Below are positions 30,125 through 38,499 of a stretch of 64,000 bases of DNA, in pieces. Each line of letters begins with the position of its first letter. Position 1 is the first letter of the stretch. The DNA is taken from positions 124,001 through 188,000 of the forward strand of contig NZ_JACCHQ010000001.1 of assembly GCF_016031655.1 (NCBI RefSeq), in the 5' to 3' direction. The stretch comes from Bradyrhizobium glycinis. Its GTDB lineage: Bacteria; Pseudomonadota; Alphaproteobacteria; Rhizobiales; Xanthobacteraceae. Under the pieces are notes generated by a model. It made no database searches. It saw only the letters and a list, made by a program, of their open reading frames with translations, and had not been told where the DNA came from. The translations under genes were made by a program, and so were the position numbers.

Positions 30125-31624
30125 TCACGCCATCGCCGTGCGCAGCCGGCTGTAGCCTTCCTGGATCGCGGACCAGAACAGGGCGACCAGGCCGAGCGCC
30201 ATGATGGTGCCGACGAGGCCGTTGGAGAAGAACACCCCCAGCGAGCCTTGCGAGCCCAGCAGCGATTGGCGGAAGGCTTCCTCGGCCTTGTCGCCGAGCA
30301 CGATGGCGAGCACCAGGGGCGCGAGCGGGTAATTGCACTTCTTGAGGAGATAGCCGAGCACCCCGAACACCAGCATCAGCATCACATCGAATGTGCTGTT
30401 GTGTACCGAATAGGCGCCGATCGCGCAGAGCACCAGGATCAGCGGCGCGATGATGCCGAACGGCACGCGCAAGATCGCGGCGAATATCGGCACGCAGGTG
30501 AGCACGACGATGAGGCCGGCGAGGTTGCCGAGATACATCGAGGCGATCAGGCCCCAGACGAACTCCTTCTGCTCGACGAACAGCATGGGTCCGGGCTGCA
30601 GGCCCCAGATCAGCAATCCGCCGAGCAGCACGGCGGCGGTCGGCGAGCCCGGCACGCCAAGCGACAGCATCGGCAGCAGCGCCGAGGTGCCGGCGGCATG
30701 TGCGGCCGTCTCCGGCGCGATCACGCCCTCGATCTCGCCCTTGCCGAAGTTGTTGCCGCGCCGCGCCAGGCGCTTGGCGATGCCGTAGCTCATGAAGGAG
30801 GCGGGCGTGGCGCCAGCGGGCGTGACGCCCATCCAGCAGCCGATCAGGCAGGACCGCAGCGAGGTCACCCAATAGGCAGGCAGCTCGCGCCAGGTCTGGA
30901 GCACGACACGAAGGTTGATGCTGGCATTGCCGCCGCGGAAGGCGAGCCCTTCCTCCATGGTCAGCAGGATCTCGCCGATTCCGAACAGGCCGATCACCGC
31001 GATCAGGAAGTCGAAGCCGTTGAGCAGTTCGGTGACGCCGAAGGTCAGCCGCAATTGCCCGGTGATGGAGTCCAGTCCGACGGCCGCGAGCGCAAAGCCC
31101 ATCATCATCGCCGCGATGGTCTTGAACGGCGGCTCCTTGCTGAGGCCCACGAAGGAGCAGAAGGCGAGGAAATACACCGCGAACTTCTCCGCCGGACCAA
31201 ATCGCAGCGCAAAGCCTGCGACGAGAGGTGCCACCAGCGTGATCATGATGACGGCAAACAGCGCGCCGACGAAGGAGGAGGTGAAGGCCGCCGTCAGGGC
31301 TTCGCCGGGCCTGCCCTGCTGCGCCATCGGATAGCCGTCGAAGGTGGTCGCTACCGACCATGGCTCGCCGGGGATGTTGAACAGGATCGAGGTGATGGCG
31401 CCGCCGAACAGAGCGCCCCAGTAGATGCAGGACAGCATGATGATCGCCGACGTCGGCGGCATGCTGAAAGTCAGCGGAAGCAGGATCGCCACGCCATTGG
31501 CGCCGCCGAGCCCCGGCAGCACGCCGATGATGACGCCGAGCGTGATGCCGATCACCATCAGCATGATGTTGTAGGGCTGCAGGGCGACCGCGAAGCCGTG
31601 AAACAGATTGGCCAACTCTTCCAT
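30125..31624 (-). CDS. tctA: Tripartite tricarboxylate transporter, large membrane subunit TctA (set 1)
   Basis: A 499-aa protein with about 12 membrane helices and the TctA glycine-rich signatures GVLPGLGGANGVAILLPLTF and PGEPWSVATTFDGYPMAQQG; a later repeat PTAAVLLGGLLIWGLQPGP is also typical. It forms the secondary-transport channel driven by the ion gradient, working with TctB and the periplasmic TctC. Last gene of a tctC-tctB-tctA operon that has the operator motif upstream. Cargo is not shown by sequence; oxalate or a related dicarboxylate is inferred from context. Confidence 0.93.
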   Translation of the reverse strand: MEELANLFHGFAVALQPYNIMLMVIGITLGVIIGVLPGLGGANGVAILLPLTFSMPPTSAIIMLSCIYWGALFGGAITSILFNIPGEPWSVATTFDGYPMAQQGRPGEALTAAFTSSFVGALFAVIMITLVAPLVAGFALRFGPAEKFAVYFLAFCSFVGLSKEPPFKTIAAMMMGFALAAVGLDSITGQLRLTFGVTELLNGFDFLIAVIGLFGIGEILLTMEEGLAFRGGNASINLRVVLQTWRELPAYWVTSLRSCLIGCWMGVTPAGATPASFMSYGIAKRLARRGNNFGKGEIEGVIAPETAAHAAGTSALLPMLSLGVPGSPTAAVLLGGLLIWGLQPGPMLFVEQKEFVWGLIASMYLGNLAGLIVVLTCVPIFAAILRVPFGIIAPLILVLCAIGAYSVHNSTFDVMLMLVFGVLGYLLKKCNYPLAPLVLAIVLGDKAEEAFRQSLLGSQGSLGVFFSNGLVGTIMALGLVALFWSAIQEGYSRLRTAMA

Positions 31625-31666
31625 GTCAAAACGTCCTGCAGCAGCAATTGAATGAATGCGCGGCTC

Positions 31667-32164
31667 TCACAGGCCGAGCCATTCCTCGAGCGGCCCCTTG
31701 GGCAGCGGGACCAGGAACCAGCGTTCGAAAACGAGATAGGTCACGACCGGCATGCCGATCGCGACCGCGGCGACGGTCAGCCAGCGATAGCCGCCGAGCC
31801 AGCGCATGAACCAGGCGATGAACACCATCGAGGCAACGTAAAGACCGATGAACGGCATCGAGCCGACATAGATTGCGGTCGGCACGACGACGCTCATGAC
31901 CTGGCGCAGCTGCCCCCATTCTGCGAACAGCCGGCCATCGTCGTCGCGCCGCGCATGCCAGAGATTGATGGCGCTCGCACCGACGATTGCGGTGCCGACG
32001 TAAAACGGAAAGAAGCCGGCGCGCGGCCCCTCCGCGCCCCAGTTGATGCCGGCCTTCAGGCTGCCGAAGATCACGATGAGGCCGAACACGCCGATCAGCA
32101 GCGCCATGCCGGTCTCCAGCGTCTTGTGTGCGGGGCCGGTTTCGGATCGGGATCGTTCAGTCAT
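31667..32164 (-). CDS. tctB: Tripartite tricarboxylate transporter, small subunit TctB (set 1)
   Basis: A 165-aa protein with four predicted helices (about 20-38, 52-70, 95-125, 130-150), the usual TctB size and pattern; TctB sequences are poorly conserved. ATG at 32164 has TGGAGG 5 bases upstream. Lies between tctC and tctA, with a 42-base gap to tctA. Confidence 0.88.
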   Translation of the reverse strand: MTERSRSETGPAHKTLETGMALLIGVFGLIVIFGSLKAGINWGAEGPRAGFFPFYVGTAIVGASAINLWHARRDDDGRLFAEWGQLRQVMSVVVPTAIYVGSMPFIGLYVASMVFIAWFMRWLGGYRWLTVAAVAIGMPVVTYLVFERWFLVPLPKGPLEEWLGL

Positions 32165-32248
32165 GAGGCCTCCAGGCGGAGATGCGGTCTTTCCAGTCGC
32201 TGCCGGCCGAGGACGCCCAGCATCCTCGGCCGGCATCGATGCCGTGGC

Positions 32249-33253
32249 TCAATTCGATGCGAGGAAGCCGGCTTCCTTCATAAGACCTTCGTGCCGCTTC
32301 TCCTCCGCCTCGACCCACTTGGCGTAGTCGGCGCCGGTCAGGAAGGTCGTGTTGAAGGCGCCGCTCTTCATGAACTCCTGCCATTCCGGCGTGGCGCGGA
32401 CCTTCTTGAACAGCTCGACATAGTATTCGGTCTGATCCTTCGTGACCTTGGGCGACATGAAGATGCCGCGCAGCATGAGATATTCCATCGCAAGTCCCTG
32501 CGACTTGCAGGTGGGAATGTCCTTCCAGGCCTTGCCGTCGGCGATCGGCTCGTCATAGGCCATCGGCTGGGCGTCGAAGACGCAGAGCGGACGGAGCTTG
32601 CCGCCGCGCCATTGCGCGACCGCCTCGATCGGGTTGTTGACGGTGGAATCGACGTGGTTGCCGACGAGTTGGACGGCGACTTCGCCGCCGCCCTTGTAGG
32701 GAATGTAGGTGAACTTGACGTCGATCGCCTTCTCGATGCCGACCGTGATGATCTGGTCTTCCTGCTTGGATCCGGTGCCGCCCATCTTGAACGTGCCGCT
32801 TGGAGCCTTCTTCGCGGCTTCGACATAGTCTTTGACGGAGTTGTACGGCTTCTCGGCATTGACCCAGAGCACGAACTCGTCGAGCGCCAGCATCGCGACC
32901 GGAGTCAAATCCTTCCAGTTGAAGGGGATGCCCGTCGCCAGCGGCGTCGTGAACAGGTTCGACAGCGTGATGATGATCTTGTGCGGATTGCCCGACGAGG
33001 TCTTCACGTCGAGGAAGCCTTCACCGCCGGCGCCGCCGGCCTTGTTGATGACGACCAGCGGCTGCTTCATCAGATTGTGCTTGGTGACGATGCCCTGGAT
33101 GGTGCGCGCCATCTGATCGGCGCCGCCGCCGGTGCCCGCGGGCACGATGAACTCGACCGGACGGACCGGCTCCCAGGCGGCACGGCTTGCGGTGCTGCTC
33201 GCGCACGACATCGCCATTGCCGCCAGCGCGACATTCAGAAAGAATGGCTTCAT
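32249..33253 (-). CDS. tctC: Tripartite tricarboxylate transporter substrate-binding protein TctC/Bug (set 1)
   Basis: A 334-aa periplasmic binding protein of the Bug family. Signal peptide at residues 1-25 (MKPFFLNVALAAMAMSCASSTASRA). Family marks are VEFIVPAGTGGGADQMARTI near the N terminus, then VVINKAGGAGGEG and the beta strand/loop FKMGGTGSKQEDQ that contacts the carboxylate. First gene of tctCBA. The leader is long (270 bases to operator site 5). Bug proteins bind dicarboxylates, aromatic acids or amino acids; the ligand here is unknown. Confidence 0.93.
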   Translation of the reverse strand: MKPFFLNVALAAMAMSCASSTASRAAWEPVRPVEFIVPAGTGGGADQMARTIQGIVTKHNLMKQPLVVINKAGGAGGEGFLDVKTSSGNPHKIIITLSNLFTTPLATGIPFNWKDLTPVAMLALDEFVLWVNAEKPYNSVKDYVEAAKKAPSGTFKMGGTGSKQEDQIITVGIEKAIDVKFTYIPYKGGGEVAVQLVGNHVDSTVNNPIEAVAQWRGGKLRPLCVFDAQPMAYDEPIADGKAWKDIPTCKSQGLAMEYLMLRGIFMSPKVTKDQTEYYVELFKKVRATPEWQEFMKSGAFNTTFLTGADYAKWVEAEEKRHEGLMKEAGFLASN

Positions 33254-33523
33254 CTTGTTTCACTCCCTGTCGAACCTCAACGCAGCCGCTCTTTGTCGGC
33301 TTGCGTCAGCCCATCTCGATTCAGATGCCTGGTGTCGCCCTTGCGGCCGATTCTCCCAAGGCAGTCCCGGTGGAAGCTTATGAGCAGGCACAACGCGCGG
33401 CATCCGCTCCTTTCGGCTAAGCCTGGCCAAGGTTGGTGCAAATGTGCCCCTCGGCCGCTCACGCCGCGCTAAGTCCTCCCTGGCCTTACACTTTTGGTTG
33501 TTCAATCGATCTTGCTGGTCAAA

Positions 33524-33540
33524 TGGTATGCGAGATGCCA
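33524..33540 (-). promoter_or_regulatory. Putative GntR operator, site 5 (tctCBA)
   Basis: TGGTATGCGAGATGCCA, about 270 bases before the tctC ATG on the minus strand. A weak TTGCCC lies 2 bases before it; TTGACC directly after it could serve as an alternative -35. Confidence 0.6.
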
Positions 33541-33625
33541 AGGGGCAAACAATCGGATCGGCGGGCCCATCGGTGGACGAATCGTCGCAGCTGCGATCGC
33601 GCGCGTGGTAGGGCGTTAAACAAAT

Positions 33626-33648
33626 ATGGCCCCGACATGCGGGGCCAT
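33626..33648 (-). terminator. Hairpin, likely terminator of the 45-aa gene
   Basis: Perfect 8-bp stem ATGGCCCC / GGGGCCAT with a 7-base loop, 64 bases after the stop of the small gene, followed on the minus strand by ATTTG. The U-tract is short. Confidence 0.55.
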
Positions 33649-33711
33649 TTGATCAAAATCGGGTCTCGGGTGGTCTGCGACCCCGCCGTCGCGCGGGGCC
33701 GCCAGCCATTA

Positions 33712-33849
33712 TTACAGCCCGAAACGGGGGAGGTCGCCGTTGCGCAGCGAGATCTGGGCGCTCGCCATCAGCAGGCGGTCGATGGTGGCGACCAGACGCG
33801 CGAGCAGGGAGCTGGAGGGCGCGAGAGCGACGGAAGCGGTCTTGGACAT
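33712..33849 (-). CDS. Small protein of 45 aa in the oxalate regulon
   Basis: ATG at 33849 has an AAGGGA ribosome binding site 7 bases upstream, and the frame runs 45 codons to a TAA. The protein is an amphipathic helix (SLLARLVATIDRLLMASAQ, residues 14-32) flanked by a Ser/Ala-rich N terminus and a C terminus ISLRNGDLPRFGL. It has no signal peptide or membrane span. The upstream operator (site 6), the ribosome binding site and the downstream hairpin mark it as an independent unit rather than chance. Function unknown; a regulator or subunit of an oxalate enzyme or transporter is a guess. Confidence 0.65.
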   Translation of the reverse strand: MSKTASVALAPSSSLLARLVATIDRLLMASAQISLRNGDLPRFGL

Positions 33850-33905
33850 CGGAATTCCCTTTCTCGAGACGGTCAGCCTTGTTGTCTCATTTCTGGGAAC
33901 AATCT

Positions 33906-33922
33906 ATGTATACCAGATGCCA
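33906..33922 (-). promoter_or_regulatory. Putative GntR operator, site 6 (45-aa gene)
   Basis: ATGTATACCAGATGCCA: the right half matches the consensus exactly, the left half has ATG for TGG. It lies 57 bases before the small gene's ATG on the minus strand. It is also 174 bases upstream of the divergent WD40 gene. Confidence 0.55.
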
Positions 33923-34095
33923 AAAGCCATCACTTTGTTTGCATAGCAGCATCCGTCGCCTTGCATTGCAGCATAATGCTCCCTCAACGCGCGTGGGAAC
34001 CGGCCAATGCAATCCTTGGCACGCATTTTTCCGTCGACGCTGGCCGGCGACTGCGTCCAATCTTCGCCTGGAATAGCATGCCCGAGGAGAAGCAG

Positions 34096-35631
34096 ATGCA
34101 ACGTCTCCGATTGGCGGTATGGGTGGTCGCCGTTCTGGTGGGAGTCGGCGTCGCGGCTGGGGGTCCGGCTGCCAGCGCGAATGAAATCTACCAAATGACC
34201 AAATTCACCTTCTGCGGGGTTCCGGAGCAAGGCGGCACCAAAAGCGTCACAATATCGACGGCTGCATTCAGCGAGGGCGGAGCACGGGTCGCCAACGCCA
34301 CCGAGGGACGCATTGTCCGCATTTGCGAAACAGCCACAGGCCGCGAAATCGCGTCGCTCGCTGCGCCGAGCTCGCGCGGTGGGGATGACGACCTCATCCG
34401 CTTCGTCGCCTTCAGTCCGGATGGCACGCGCCTTGTCACGGCATCCGACGACCGGATGCTACGTCTATGGGACATCGCCGGCGGTCGCGAGCTCGCCGCG
34501 CTCAAGCACCCATCGCGGGTTGCCTCCGCCACCTTTAGTTCGGACGGCACGCGGCTCGCCACGTCAACCAATGACTATGTCGTACGCATCTTCGATGTTG
34601 CAGGCGGCCGCGAGATTGCCGTGCTCCAGCCTCCGTCGCCGGTCATCTTCGCCGCCTTCAGCCCTGACGGCAAACGTCTCGTCACGACCTGCTGGGAAAA
34701 TACGGTTCACATGTGGGACGCCGCCACCGGCCGCGAGATCGCGATCATGATCGGGCATGACGCGAAGGCCATCAGGGCGCGCTTCAGCCCGGACGGTGCA
34801 CGCATCGTCACTGCGTCCGAGGACAACACTGCGCGCATCTGGGATGCCGCAAGCGGTCGCGCGCTGCGCGTCCTCAGGCACAAGTCGCCGGTCCGCTCCG
34901 TCGCCTTTAGCGCGGACGGCACGCGCATCGTCACGAGCGCCGGAAAGGAGGCGCGTGTTTTCGACGCCGCCACCGGCCGCGAGCTCGCCGTCCTGAAGGG
35001 GCACGAGAGCGACGTGAACGATGCAGTCTTCAGCCCCGATGGCGCGCGCATTGCCACCGCATCCGGTGATCGAAGCCCGCGGCTCTGGAATGCCGGCGGT
35101 GGCGGTGAAATCGCGGTGCTGAAGGGCGATCATTCTGCCACGGCAACCATTGCGTTCGGCCCGGACGGTCAGCGCATCTTCGCAGGAGGGGGTGCCGAGA
35201 CGGTGATGTGGACGAAGCTCGCGGCGGCGAGGCTGCCTGACAAGATCGCCGGCCTGTGGTTCGGCAATTTTGGACCGCCGAACGAGCCGGCTGAAATCAC
35301 CAGGGAAAGATGCGTCAGGAGCCCGATCAGGATCGGCGCGGATGGATTGATCGTCTTTTTCGAGGTCGGCAGTTCCGAGCCGCCTCAGCCCATCCTGCAT
35401 TTGCGTTGCACCTCGGAGCTGAGCTGTCAGATCTTTGCTGGCGCGCCGGATCAAGGGCTCGAGGCGCAGGGCACCGGTCAGCTCGAGATCTCAGGCGATT
35501 CCGGCAAGCTCTGCCTTGGCGGAGAATGCCGCCCCATCGCGCGCTGTCGCGTTATCACGTGGACTGAGCAGGAGCGCAAGAGCGGCTTCGTCAAGCGATG
35601 GGAGACGGGAGTGCAAGCGCCGCCACGCTGA
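34096..35631 (+). CDS. Exported WD40-repeat protein, 511 aa
   Basis: ATG at 34096 follows GAGGAGA by 5 bases and opens a Sec signal peptide (residues 1-28, ending PAASA). Residues about 45-385 carry roughly eight WD40 blades, seen as repeated FSPDGTRLVTAS...RLWDIAGGRELA units. They should form a beta propeller in the periplasm. The last 125 residues are a separate, Cys-containing domain (ERCVRSPIRIGADG, LRCTSELSCQIF, GECRPIARC) that I do not recognise. Bacterial exported propellers usually mediate protein interactions. Possibly bicistronic with the Hsp70-like gene 130 bases downstream; not obviously linked to oxalate. Confidence 0.85.
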   Translation: MQRLRLAVWVVAVLVGVGVAAGGPAASANEIYQMTKFTFCGVPEQGGTKSVTISTAAFSEGGARVANATEGRIVRICETATGREIASLAAPSSRGGDDDLIRFVAFSPDGTRLVTASDDRMLRLWDIAGGRELAALKHPSRVASATFSSDGTRLATSTNDYVVRIFDVAGGREIAVLQPPSPVIFAAFSPDGKRLVTTCWENTVHMWDAATGREIAIMIGHDAKAIRARFSPDGARIVTASEDNTARIWDAASGRALRVLRHKSPVRSVAFSADGTRIVTSAGKEARVFDAATGRELAVLKGHESDVNDAVFSPDGARIATASGDRSPRLWNAGGGGEIAVLKGDHSATATIAFGPDGQRIFAGGGAETVMWTKLAAARLPDKIAGLWFGNFGPPNEPAEITRERCVRSPIRIGADGLIVFFEVGSSEPPQPILHLRCTSELSCQIFAGAPDQGLEAQGTGQLEISGDSGKLCLGGECRPIARCRVITWTEQERKSGFVKRWETGVQAPPR

Positions 35632-35764
35632 TAAGCCGCGGTCGTTGCGCGGCTCGGCGACCCTGCTTGCGCAGCGAGCGGCCATGATGGACCGGAGGCT
35701 TGGCAGGGCAGTGCAAAGCCGCTAGTGGTTTGCCCCTCTTTCCGGTCATCATTCAGAGTGGTTC

Positions 35765-37093
35765 ATGGCGAGCGCCTCGCCCGCCGTCTCGATCGGCATC
35801 GATTTTGGCACGAGCAACACGGTCGTTGCGCTGGCGGCGGACGACCGCCGGGTCGAGGCTATTCGCTTTGACCACGGCGGGCAGCGCTACAGCGTCTACG
35901 TGTCGGCCCTGTGCTTCTGGGAGGATCGGCCGGGCGCTGGCGCCCAGGCCGAGGGGGGGCCGTGGGCGATCGAGCAGTTTCTCGAAGGGCGCCACGTCTA
36001 CCGCTTCCTGCAATCGTTCAAGACGTTCGCCGCGAGCGCCAGCTTCAACACCACGCAGGTCTTCCGCCAGCGCTACAAATTCGAGGACATTTTGGCGGCG
36101 TTCCTGCGCACGCTGGCGCGCCATGGCGGGGAGAAGTTCGACTTCGAGGCGGCGAACATCACCGTCGGCCGCCCGGTGCGCTTTGCCGGCGGCAATCCGG
36201 ACGAGGCGCTGGCGATGCAGCGCTACCGCGCCGCGTTCGAGCGCTTGGGCGCCGGCCACGCGCGCTATGTCTACGAGCCCGTGGGCGCGGCCTTCTCCTT
36301 TGCCCGCAGGCTGGAGCGCGATGCCACCGTGCTGGTCGCCGATTTCGGCGGCGGCACCAGCGATTTCTCCGTGATGCGTTTCTCGCGTGCGGGCGGCGTT
36401 CTTCGGGCCGAGCCGCTCGGCCACGCCGGTATCGGCGTTGCCGGCGACACCTTCGATTATCGCATCGTCGACCATATCGTGTCGCCGCGGCTCGGCAAGG
36501 GCTCCAGCTTCCGCTCGTTCGACAAGGTGCTGCCGGTTCCGACGGGCCATTACACCAATCTCGCGCGCTGGCATCAGCTTGCGATGATGAAGAGCAACGG
36601 CGATCTGCGGGAGCTGCGCGAGCTCCAGCGCACCGCGCTGAAGCCGGAGCTGCTCGAGGATTTCATCACTATCGTCGATCTCGACCTCGGCTTTGCGCTG
36701 TACCGCGCGGTGTCCGACGCCAAGGTCGCGCTCTCGGCGCAGGACGAGGTGGACTTCCGCTTCAAGGGCGGCGGCGTCGACATCGGCGCGGCCATCACGC
36801 GGAAGAAATTCGAAGCCTGGATTGCCGACGACATCGCCCGGTTAGGTGCCACCGTCGACAAGGTGTTGGCCGAGGCCCGTATCGCCTCGCGCGAGGTCGA
36901 GAAGGTGTTTCTGACCGGCGGCACCTCGTTCGTGCCTGCGGTCCGAAAATTGTTCGCCGACCGCTTCGGCAACGAGCGGCTGATGTCCGGCGACCAGTTC
37001 GAGTCGATCGCCTATGGCCTGGCGCTGATCGGGCACAGTCCGGATCCGGACCGCTGGACGGTGGGCGGGGAAGTCAAGCCGAAGGGCGCGTAA
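35765..37093 (+). CDS. Hsp70-family protein (YegD-like)
   Basis: A 442-aa actin/Hsp70-fold ATPase. The phosphate-1 motif GIDFGTSNT is at residues 11-19, phosphate-2 DFGGGTSDFSVM near 196-207, and the adenosine motif TGGTSFVPAV near 380. There is no substrate-binding domain of the DnaK type and no J-protein nearby, which matches the YegD group of truncated Hsp70 homologues of unknown function. The start at 35765 follows GAGTGG weakly. Confidence 0.9.
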   Translation: MASASPAVSIGIDFGTSNTVVALAADDRRVEAIRFDHGGQRYSVYVSALCFWEDRPGAGAQAEGGPWAIEQFLEGRHVYRFLQSFKTFAASASFNTTQVFRQRYKFEDILAAFLRTLARHGGEKFDFEAANITVGRPVRFAGGNPDEALAMQRYRAAFERLGAGHARYVYEPVGAAFSFARRLERDATVLVADFGGGTSDFSVMRFSRAGGVLRAEPLGHAGIGVAGDTFDYRIVDHIVSPRLGKGSSFRSFDKVLPVPTGHYTNLARWHQLAMMKSNGDLRELRELQRTALKPELLEDFITIVDLDLGFALYRAVSDAKVALSAQDEVDFRFKGGGVDIGAAITRKKFEAWIADDIARLGATVDKVLAEARIASREVEKVFLTGGTSFVPAVRKLFADRFGNERLMSGDQFESIAYGLALIGHSPDPDRWTVGGEVKPKGA

Positions 37094-37209
37094 CGATCGT
37101 TCGCCATCGGTCGAATCTGCTTCGCTGGCAGCTGCGGTTCAATGCGGCCGTGCAGATATATCTGCAGGCTCGATGTGAGCCATTTTCTTCTCGGAGGGTT
37201 CTCATTCTC

Positions 37210-37289
37210 CGTCATTGCGAGCGCAGCGAAGCAATCCAGAATGGTTCTGCTGAGGGACTCCGGATTGTGTCGCTCCGCTCGCAATGACG
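37210..37289. repeat. Intergenic palindromic repeat (type B, copy 2)
   Basis: Same terminal sequence as 22641-22726 (CGTCATTGCGAGCGCAGCGA...GCTCGCAATGACG) with a diverged centre. Confidence 0.85.
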
Positions 37290-37302
37290 ATGTGCGCGGT
37301 GC

Positions 37303-37402
37303 CGTAGGGTGGGCAAAGGCGCGCTCTTCGCGCGCCGTGCCCACCATCTTGTTCGAGGTTGAGAGAGCGTTGGTGGGCACGCTGCGCTTTGCCCACCCTA
37401 CG
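37303..37402. repeat. Intergenic palindromic repeat (type C)
   Basis: Near-perfect 100-base inverted repeat: arms CGTAGGGTGGGCAAAG...CGTGCCCACC and GGTGGGCACG...CTTTGCCCACCCTACG, with an internal GCGCGC hairpin. It immediately follows the type B copy. Confidence 0.85.
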
Positions 37403-37417
37403 ACGCTGATGTCGTTG

Positions 37418-37861
37418 CTACTGGTTGATCTCCGGCTCGACAAGCTTCGCCAGATTGCGCAGCGATTCCTGCCAGCCGAGATAGCAGGCTTCGACGGGAA
37501 TGACGTCGGGCAGGCCGGACTGCGTGATGTCGATCTCGGTGCCGACCGAGACCTTCTTCAGGATCACGGTCACCTCGATCAGGCCCGGCAGGTTGGGGTC
37601 GTCGAACTTGTCGGTGTAGCGAAGGCGTTCGTTCGGGACGAGCTCGATAAATTCGCCGCCGAACGAGTGGCCGTTGCCCGTCGTGAAATTCCGGAACGAC
37701 ATCTTGAACGTGCCGCCGACCTTGGGCTCGAAATGATGCACGGTGCAGGTAAAGCCGTTCGGCGGAAGCCATTTCGCCATCGCGTCGGCTTCCAGGAAGG
37801 CGCGATAGACCTTCTCCGGGCTGGTGGCGAGAACGCGGTGCAGGCGGACGGTGTTGGGCAT
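37418..37861 (-). CDS. SRPBCC / AHSA1-like domain protein
   Basis: A 147-aa START/Bet v1-fold protein of the activator-of-Hsp90-ATPase homologue group. It shows RVLATSPEKVYRAFLEADAMAKWLPPNGF at the N terminus and the GGEFIELVPNERLRYTDKF strand typical of the family. These proteins bind hydrophobic ligands in a beta-barrel cavity; the substrate is not predictable. A single gene, transcribed away from the Hsp70-like gene. Confidence 0.88.
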   Translation of the reverse strand: MPNTVRLHRVLATSPEKVYRAFLEADAMAKWLPPNGFTCTVHHFEPKVGGTFKMSFRNFTTGNGHSFGGEFIELVPNERLRYTDKFDDPNLPGLIEVTVILKKVSVGTEIDITQSGLPDVIPVEACYLGWQESLRNLAKLVEPEINQ

Positions 37862-38145
37862 GGTTGTTATCCTCAGTGTTGATGGGCCCGAGCTGGCCTC
37901 TATGGCCCATTCATGTCACGAGGACGACCGGGATGCTGCCGATCCGACAGGGGCCTTACGAACTTTTTGTCGCGGGTGCCGGCCTGCCGGACTGCCCATC
38001 ACGCCTGGCGGGCGTTCGCGACGTCAAGATGATTGTGCGAGCGATCGTCAGCCGACTGCTGGAACTCTGCTCGAATTTGACCGCTGGGTGAGGAACAGGG
38101 GGCGTATCGGCTTGTTGTCCGCGGTGACAACAGGAGACGGGTCAG

Positions 38146-38397
38146 ATGATCAGGAAGCTCATGCTGGGTGCGGTGATCGCGTCGATGATGGGATCCGCTG
38201 GAATGGCGCAGCCCAGTCAGCCACAGGGAGGTGCGCAAGCTGGGGTGGGCGGGACAAGCGACACCACGAAGGACAGCGGCAAAACCAAAGGCGGCGTGAC
38301 GACAGGAACGTCTTCGACTGACGCCGGCGCCGCGGATAGCTCAGGCAGCAGCGCCCCTGGCGGACAATCTTCCAAGAAGGGCACGATGTCGAAGTAA
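38146..38397 (+). CDS. Small secreted Ser/Gly-rich protein, 83 aa
   Basis: A signal peptide (residues 1-21, ends GMAQ) precedes a low-complexity mature chain rich in Gly, Ser, Thr and Lys (GGTSDTTKDSGKTKGG..., ending SSKKGTMSK). It should be unstructured and secreted or periplasmic. The ATG has GGAGAC 8 bases upstream. Such proteins are common and poorly understood in Bradyrhizobium. Confidence 0.7.
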   Translation: MIRKLMLGAVIASMMGSAGMAQPSQPQGGAQAGVGGTSDTTKDSGKTKGGVTTGTSSTDAGAADSSGSSAPGGQSSKKGTMSK

Positions 38398-38499
38398 GCT
38401 TGGGATTCGCTCATCGTTCGGTCTACGGCCAAACGATGGGCGCAAACCTCAAGCCGCGGCGAGGAAGCAAGACTCAACGAGCGGTATGCCAGGCTCGGC

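Larger units (their letters stand above)
33254..33711. other. Leader of tctCBA and terminator region
   Basis: Contains operator site 5, a terminator hairpin and about 270 bases of leader to tctC. A 46-codon frame at 33260-33400 on the minus strand has an AAAGGAG before its ATG but no convincing composition, so I do not call it. Confidence 0.5.
37094..37417. other. Repeat-filled intergenic stretch
   Basis: Occupied almost fully by the type B repeat copy 2 (37210-37289) and the type C repeat (37303-37402). No gene is evident. Confidence 0.7.

Noticed and set aside
33260..33400. 46-codon frame in the tctC leader
   Set aside because: It has an AAAGGAG before an ATG but the sequence is Arg/Pro-rich and shows no family or helix pattern.
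33433..34095. Upstream extension of the WD40 frame
   Set aside because: The extension has no protein-like features, crosses operator and terminator sequences, and a good ribosome binding site and signal peptide start at 34096.
37210..37402. Possible CRISPR or insertion sequence
   Set aside because: The repeats are single palindromes of different families, with no regular spacers and no transposase gene.
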